Shown here piece by piece: positions 62,047 through 64,000 of a stretch of 64,000 nucleotides of DNA; within the stretch, counting starts at the first letter, position 1; each line of letters starts with the position of its first letter. Location of the stretch: contig JAMPIQ010000001.1 of the NCBI GenBank assembly GCA_024699855.1, positions 9,238,001-9,302,000 of the forward strand. The letters are read 5' to 3'. The notes beneath the pieces were generated by a model that saw nothing but the letters and a program-made list of their open reading frames with translations, searched no databases and was not told the origin of the DNA. The stretch comes from Aphelenchoides besseyi. Taxonomy: Eukaryota > Nematoda > Chromadorea > Rhabditida > Aphelenchoididae. The translations under genes and the position numbers were made by a program.

Positions 62047-62823
62047 ATTTGTTTTCAATTGTTCTTAGCATTTCAAATTTTGGGTTTGTTTACGAGTCTC
62101 ATCATCTCTCCGTTGTGGGCAATACGACTTTTTGAATCAAATATCAGAACATTCACTCTGAGGCTTTAAATTCAAATTTACAAGTTTCGGGTTCGTTCCT
62201 TTAAATTTCTATTGTTTTCGAGCACCAGTTAAGCTTCTCGTTAATATCCAGTTAGCGTGTAATAACCCGGCACTCATCTTGTTTTCTATTGTTCGTACTT
62301 TTAATAAATTTATGAATTTATAAGCTGAAGACAATGCAAACTAAAGGCCAAACCTCAGAAGAAGAAAGAGCCAACCTACGAATGATTGGCAAGAAGACTG
62401 CTGGTCGCCAGTCGTCTCAATCGACAGAGTTGAATTCCGTTCAGAACCCTAGGGGGCATTCAGTTTCCGTAGCTTAGGCCTCAGTCGTCTGTTTGGTTGC
62501 TGTCCAGTGGCTTTTCGCTCTGAAATCACGCGCTTCGTCGTCTCGTTCCCTCCACGGCTGTCCGTGGGCTCGCTTTGCCGTGCATATTCTGCAGCCATTT
62601 AGATGCTCCTTCTTGTTTAGATCATCTAAGAGCTCGCGGCAATCAAGAGCGATTTGATGTAAACGATCTCACTCAAATGTTTTGTTTGAGATGTTTTTTG
62701 GGAAAAACAATTGGCCCCAAATTTTGTTTTTCGAGAAATTTCGAAACTGATGACTTCGCTCTCGTGAACGAATTGCCGTGTGATTCCCGTGTTTCGAACT
62801 AAAATTGACTGTTTAGCGAAAAC
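62047..62823. other. Intergenic region upstream of importin alpha
   Basis: No gene recognised. The 3' part is relatively GC-rich and probably promoter and 5' UTR of importin alpha. Confidence 0.4.
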
Positions 62824-64000
62824 ATGGCTGACCGTCATTCCCAATACAAGAATCAAGGCAAAGATGCCGAAAGTCAACGAAAAAATCGCGCCGAAGCGGC
62901 GTTGAGCCTTCGTAAGGAGAAGCGCGAAGAAACGATGTCCAAACGTCGTAATATTCCCGTCGAAGATCTGTAGGTTGTGGTCCTTGAATTAGGTTCTTCA
63001 TTTGAGATTTCAGCGAACAAGACGCTTCGACGAGCGGCGTTGGAGTTGCCGATCGAATCAGTTTGGAGGAGATCGTTCGCAAAGCTCAAAGCAACAACAT
63101 CGAAGAACAAACGGCGGCGATCACTCACGCTCGAAAACTCTTGTCTTCGGACCGTAATCCACCAATCGATGAGTTGATCAAGAGTGGTATTCTTCCGATT
63201 CTCGTCGGATGTCTCCAATCGGAGAAGTAAGAAATTAACTTCCAATATTAGAATCGATTTGCAATTTTCAGTCCGAACTTGCAATTCGAAGCAGCTTGGG
63301 CTTTGACGAACATCGCGTCCGGAACTTCCGAACAAACTCGTGCGGTTGTTCAAGCCGGTGCGGTCCCGTACTTCTTGCAACTTCTATCCTCGAGCAACAT
63401 CAACGTCTGCGAACAAGCAGTTTGGGCTCTCGGCAATATCATCGGTATGTTTCTTCGTCTTGTAGGAGTGTCTAAGCAGCGGTATATTTCAGGTGACGGT
63501 CCGCACTTCCGCGACTATTGCATTGAGCTTGGAATCGTCGAACCGCTCTTGAAGTTTGTTGTTCCGGATATTCCGCTCAACTTCCTTCGCAATGTCACCT
63601 GGGTTATGGTCAACTTGTGTCGTAGCAAAGATCCACCACCAAGCAGGCAAATCGTTACCGCGCTTCTTCCCGCATTGACACACTTGATCCACCACGACGA
63701 CACAAGCATTTTGGTCGATACGGTTTGGGCGCTCTCCTATTTGACTGGTTAGTTCTATAATGTAATAGGAAACTAACTACGTCATCTCATTGTTTTCAGA
63801 TTCCGGCAATGACCAAATTCAAGTAAGTAGTGGATAAGCAAAATCGAGAGTTGTTACAAATCAACTCAAGATTGTTAGGTTTTGTTTTAAGAATCTAGAA
63901 TAACCTTCAGCAACTTTGATGGAAACTACCGAACACAAACCCAATAGTTATATCTGATAATTGATTGTTTTAGCTGGTCATTGATAGCGGAGTCGTTCAA
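62824..64000 (+). CDS. Importin alpha (KPNA3/4-type), 3' part beyond window
   Basis: The nuclear-import adaptor that binds classical NLS cargo and importin beta. The importin-beta-binding domain is at the start: [40 protein letters not shown]. Armadillo repeats follow: [78 protein letters not shown] and [18 protein letters not shown]. The Trp-Asn pairs that contact the NLS are present in repeats 2-4. The sequence is cut in an exon reading LVIDSGVVQ at the window edge. The closest nematode group by eye is IMA-3. Confidence 0.95.

Overview
The window is nuclear DNA from a nematode. The evidence is a Srt-family chemoreceptor (a nematode-specific family), many introns of only about 38-50 bases ending in TTTTAG or TTTTCAG, acceptor-like TTTCAG/TTTTAG sequences just before several start codons (possible spliced-leader sites), and ecdysozoan-type orthologues throughout. 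I could not assign a species; it is not obviously Caenorhabditis elegans. All gene models below were read by eye from splice signals, reading frame and family conservation.

Left third (1-24.5 kb): a small four-helix membrane protein (minus), a coiled-coil protein with a TACC-like tail, a complete sodium-activated-type potassium channel gene (slo-2), a seven-helix receptor (minus), a DDAH-type hydrolase (minus), an initiator tRNA-Met, an Srt chemoreceptor, a second identical initiator tRNA-Met in opposite orientation, a SCHIP1-like small coiled-coil gene, and two adjacent plus-strand peroxisomal genes: acyl-CoA oxidase and a DHRS4-like dehydrogenase.

Middle (25-45.5 kb): small nematode-type proteins, dUTPase, an MFSD6-like transporter (minus) with a tRNA-like element in one intron, an unrecognised type II membrane protein followed by a CD36-family receptor, a small secreted protein, RNA polymerase II subunit RPB11, and the ER chaperone BiP. 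One 2.7-kb BiP intron holds antisense coding sequence, including FLYWCH-like zinc-finger exons. The BiP promoter carries unfolded-protein-response motifs. An ALR/ERV1 sulfhydryl oxidase converges on BiP.

Right third (45.5-64 kb): glutaredoxin-5, a small membrane protein, parvulin PIN4, tail-anchored cytochrome b5, a two-LIM protein, two tandem minus-strand type I membrane proteins of unrecognised family, an MSP-like protein, a BAR-domain protein, a long stretch with little recognisable coding sequence (55.7-60.2 kb), a TTD14-type P-loop protein, and the 5' part of importin alpha, cut by the window end.

The genes are mostly independent housekeeping or sensory genes. Plausible functional groupings are the acyl-CoA oxidase/dehydrogenase pair (both end in PTS1-like tripeptides) and the redox proteins ALR, GLRX5 and cytochrome b5. 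The most unusual signals are several introns whose ends are not GT-AG although the flanking protein is well conserved, and the antisense genes inside the BiP intron.
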